The position numbers and the translations under genes were made by a program. A model generated the notes under the pieces. That model was not told where the DNA came from and made no database searches. It was given only the letters and a program-made list of their open reading frames with translations. Shown here one piece after another: positions 61,586 through 64,000 of a stretch of DNA of 64,000 bases (position 1 is the stretch's first letter; each line of letters begins with the position of its first letter). The DNA comes from JBCCQL01 sp039414355 (GTDB taxonomy: Bacteria; Planctomycetota; Planctomycetia; Pirellulales; Lacipirellulaceae), in contig JBCDJN010000002.1 of NCBI GenBank assembly GCA_039414355.1, forward strand, positions 1-64,000. Direction: 5' to 3'.

Positions 61586-62641
61586 ATGAGCGACACCCCC
61601 GAAGAGCCCACGCTGCCCGAGGCGGCGATCGTCCCCGATGAGCCGCAGCCGCCGCTGGCAGCCGAGGCCCTCGTGACGGACGCTGAGCCGACGCCGCTGC
61701 AGCGGCTGTACGACGCCATCACCGCCGAGGTGGCCAAGATCTACGTCGGCCAGGAGGAGCTGGTGCTCTCGACGCTGGTCGCCCTCTTCTCGGGCGGGCA
61801 CGTGCTGATTGAAAGCGTGCCCGGCTTGGGCAAGACGCTCTTTGTTCGCACGCTGGGCAAGGTGCTGGGCTGCAAGTTCGGCCGCATCCAGTTCACGGCG
61901 GACCTGATGCCGTCGGACATCACCGGGGCGCCGATCTTCAACCTCAAGACGCAGGAGTTCACCTTCCGCCCCGGCCCGGTCTTCACGCAGCTCTTGCTCG
62001 CCGACGAGATCAACCGCTCGCCCGCCAAGACGCACGCCGCGCTGCTGGAGATCATGCAGGAACGCCGCGTGACGGTTGAGAACGACACGCACAAGCTCGA
62101 CCCGCCGTTCCTGGTCATGGCGACGCAGAACCCGGTGGAGAGCGAGGGCACGTACAACCTGCCCGAGGCGCAGCTCGACCGCTTCATGTTCAAGGTGATG
62201 GTCGATTACCCCTCCGCCGAGGAAGAGGCCCGAGTGCTCAAGGAGCACAGCCGGCAGGTGGACATCGACAAGCGACTGGCCGAGGAGGTGCGCACCGTCA
62301 CGTCGCCCGAGCAGGTCATCAAGGCGACCCAGCTCTGCGGCAAGGTGCGGGTGGAAGAGAAGCTGATCGACTACATCAACCAGCTGGTCCGCCAAACGAG
62401 GAGCTGGCCGACGCTGCACTTGGGCGCCTCGCCGCGGGCGGGGATTGCGTTGATGCAGGGCGCGAGGACGCTGGCCGCCTTCAACGGCCGCGACTACGCC
62501 GTGCCCGACGACGTCGCCGAGATCGCCCTGCCCGCGCTCCGCCACCGCGTGGTGCTCACCGCCGAGGCCGAGGTGGAAGGCCGCGACGTCGACCAGGTGC
62601 TGAACGAGCTGATCCGCACGGTTGAAGTCCCGCGGATGTGA
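61586..62641 (+). CDS. MoxR-family AAA+ ATPase
   Basis: A 351-residue ATPase, three bases after the inserted gene. Walker A is ESVPGLGKTLF (Lys83) and Walker B LLLADEINRSPAKTHAALLE; sensor 1 is MATQNPVESEGTYNLPEAQLD. The lid domain is at the C-terminus. MoxR ATPases act as chaperones that help mature or assemble metal- or vWA-containing partners; the DUF58 protein encoded next is the usual partner. It is soluble and cytoplasmic. Confidence 0.95.
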   Translation: MSDTPEEPTLPEAAIVPDEPQPPLAAEALVTDAEPTPLQRLYDAITAEVAKIYVGQEELVLSTLVALFSGGHVLIESVPGLGKTLFVRTLGKVLGCKFGRIQFTADLMPSDITGAPIFNLKTQEFTFRPGPVFTQLLLADEINRSPAKTHAALLEIMQERRVTVENDTHKLDPPFLVMATQNPVESEGTYNLPEAQLDRFMFKVMVDYPSAEEEARVLKEHSRQVDIDKRLAEEVRTVTSPEQVIKATQLCGKVRVEEKLIDYINQLVRQTRSWPTLHLGASPRAGIALMQGARTLAAFNGRDYAVPDDVAEIALPALRHRVVLTAEAEVEGRDVDQVLNELIRTVEVPRM

Positions 62642-62721
62642 CAAGCGCACGCAACAAGCTCCCGAAATAGCCTCACGCCTCGGCGCCTTTGCGTTAACGA
62701 ACCAAGCGTCCCCCAACAGCC

Positions 62722-64000
62722 GTGATTACCCTCTACTGCCTCGCCGCCTTCATCCTCGGCCTCGTCTTGCTGGCGTGGCTTGGCAGGGTGTACCCCGATC
62801 GGGCGTTGGTGACCGCCATGCTCGCGCCGACGGCGCTCTCGGCCATGCTGATCGCACTGCCGACGCTCTGGCCGGTGGTGGTGGCCGTGGACGTGCTGCT
62901 GCTGGTTGTGGTGCTGATCGATCTGGCGTCGCTCGCGCGGGAGGCGTCTTTCCAGGCGCAGCGGTCGGTCGGCCTGATCGCGTCGCTGGGGCAGCAGCAC
63001 CCGGTGGAACTGACCGTCACCAACCGTTCCGGGCGCCGGCAGCCCATCCGTGTGAAGGACGACGTCCCCGAGGGGATGACCGCCGAGCCAGAGGACTTCC
63101 GCGTGGTGCTCTCGCCGATGAGCCGGTCGGTGCTGCGGTACCGAGTGCGGCCGCAGGGGCGGGGCGAGTTCTTCCTGGAGCGCGTTTACCTCCGGGTCGG
63201 CAGCCGGTGGGGGTTCTGGCAGCGGCAGCTCGAACTCCCCGTCCGCAGCCGCATCAACGTCTACCCGGACATGAAGCAACTGGGCGAGTACGCCGTGCTG
63301 GCCCGCACCAACCGGCTGAGCCTGATGGGGCTCCGGCGGACGCGGCGGATCGGGCAGGACAACGAGTTCGAGCGTCTCCGAGACTACACGCTGGACGATA
63401 ACTTCAAGCACATCGATTGGCGGAGCACCGCCCGCCGCAACAAGCTCACGGTCAAGGACTTCCAGGCCAACCAGAGCCAGCGGATCATGTTCCTGGTGGA
63501 CTGCGGCCGGATGATGACCGGCGAAGCGGCCGGCGTGAGCCTGCTGGATCACGCCCTGAACGCGATGCTGATGCTGGGCTACGTTGCGCTCCGGAGGAGC
63601 GATCAGGTGGGCCTGCTCTGCTTCTCCGACCGCGTGCTCTCGTTCACCCCGCCCAAAGGCGGGAGCGAGCAAACCAGCCGGCTGCTGCACGCCGCGTACA
63701 ACCGCTTCCCGGAGATGGTGGAGTCTCGCTACGACGAGGCGTTCTTGCACCTCGCCACGCATGTGCGGAAGCGGACGCTCGTGGTGCTGATCACCAACGT
63801 TGTTGACGAAGTAAACGCGACCCAGGTCCGGCGGCACCTGGCGGCCGTCAACGGCCGGCACCTGCCGCTGGCGGTGCTGCTGCGGGACCATGCGCTGTTC
63901 GACGCGGTGGCCCAAGCGGAACCGGCGTACGCTTCGCTTGCCGGATCGGGCAACGATACGGCAGCGTCAACCTTTCAGCAGCAGCCGGCGCCGGGCGTGG
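62722..64000 (+). CDS. DUF58-domain protein, 3' end outside the window
   Basis: An open frame from GTG at 62722 to the window edge (426 codons, no stop). Two N-terminal membrane helices (YCLAAFILGLVLLAWLG, AMLIALPTLWPVVVAVDVLL) precede a beta-rich part (VELTVTNRSGRRQPI). The DUF58 hallmark FERLRDYTLDDNFKHIDWRST follows, then a vWA-like domain (IMFLVDCGRMMTG, with Asp and neighbouring residues at the MIDAS position). It would work with the MoxR ATPase just upstream. Confidence 0.9.
   Translation, partial: MITLYCLAAFILGLVLLAWLGRVYPDRALVTAMLAPTALSAMLIALPTLWPVVVAVDVLLLVVVLIDLASLAREASFQAQRSVGLIASLGQQHPVELTVTNRSGRRQPIRVKDDVPEGMTAEPEDFRVVLSPMSRSVLRYRVRPQGRGEFFLERVYLRVGSRWGFWQRQLELPVRSRINVYPDMKQLGEYAVLARTNRLSLMGLRRTRRIGQDNEFERLRDYTLDDNFKHIDWRSTARRNKLTVKDFQANQSQRIMFLVDCGRMMTGEAAGVSLLDHALNAMLMLGYVALRRSDQVGLLCFSDRVLSFTPPKGGSEQTSRLLHAAYNRFPEMVESRYDEAFLHLATHVRKRTLVVLITNVVDEVNATQVRRHLAAVNGRHLPLAVLLRDHALFDAVAQAEPAYASLAGSGNDTAASTFQQQPAPGV

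Overview
The window looks like a chromosomal segment of a Planctomycetota bacterium, most likely order Pirellulales and near Lacipirellulaceae. It is GC-rich with strong G/C third-position bias. Several families are planctomycete hallmarks: two DUF1559 prepilin-like proteins with C-terminal H-x9-DG motifs, a BBP7-type outer-membrane barrel, five PEP-CTERM-tailed proteins (four of them, counting the metalloprotease, with dockerin-like calcium repeats), a sulfatase, a zinc-ribbon membrane Ser/Thr kinase, and the RDD/SpoIIM/DUF4129/DUF4350/MoxR/DUF58 operon. The taxon is an inference from gene content. I see no rRNA, tRNA, CRISPR array, prophage or transposase gene.

Layout. 1-12.9 kb: a 5'-scrambled secreted protein, a sulfatase, an MscS channel, an LRR protein, glutamine synthetase, a family-9 glycosyltransferase, a GH30-like hydrolase and UDP-GlcNAc 2-epimerase. 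13-17.9 kb: a co-directional run of a small hypothetical, a MarR regulator, thiol peroxidase, aquaporin, di-haem cytochrome c peroxidase and a flavoprotein, which reads as a peroxide-handling cluster. 18-25 kb, minus strand: a small hypothetical, an S41 protease, an MMPL/RND exporter and a BBP7 barrel. 25-32.5 kb: SEC-C/TPR protein, RibD, a Cys/His-rich repeat lipoprotein, a CBM9-like protein, an exported methyltransferase, and small proteins. 32.5-47.5 kb: a surface-protein region with DUF1559 proteins, a phosphatase-TPR protein translationally coupled to a PEP-CTERM protein, further PEP-CTERM/dockerin proteins, a matrixin-like protease and a vWA protein. 47.6-56 kb: Ser/Thr kinase, HisI, a minimal GT2-like protein, an HTH protein behind a long structured leader, and PutA. 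56-64 kb: the RDD-to-DUF58 operon, which runs off the window end.

The most unusual signals are in non-coding architecture. A strongly structured region of about 250 nt with mutually exclusive helices precedes the HTH gene at 51,555. A family of imperfect inverted-repeat elements occurs, one inside the signal-peptide region of a lipoprotein gene and one flanking a lower-GC gene inserted in the MoxR operon. At the left edge, a perfect 24-bp inverted repeat bounds a 114-bp stretch that is the correct 5' coding sequence of the first gene but in reverse orientation; a contig-end fold-back is the best explanation.
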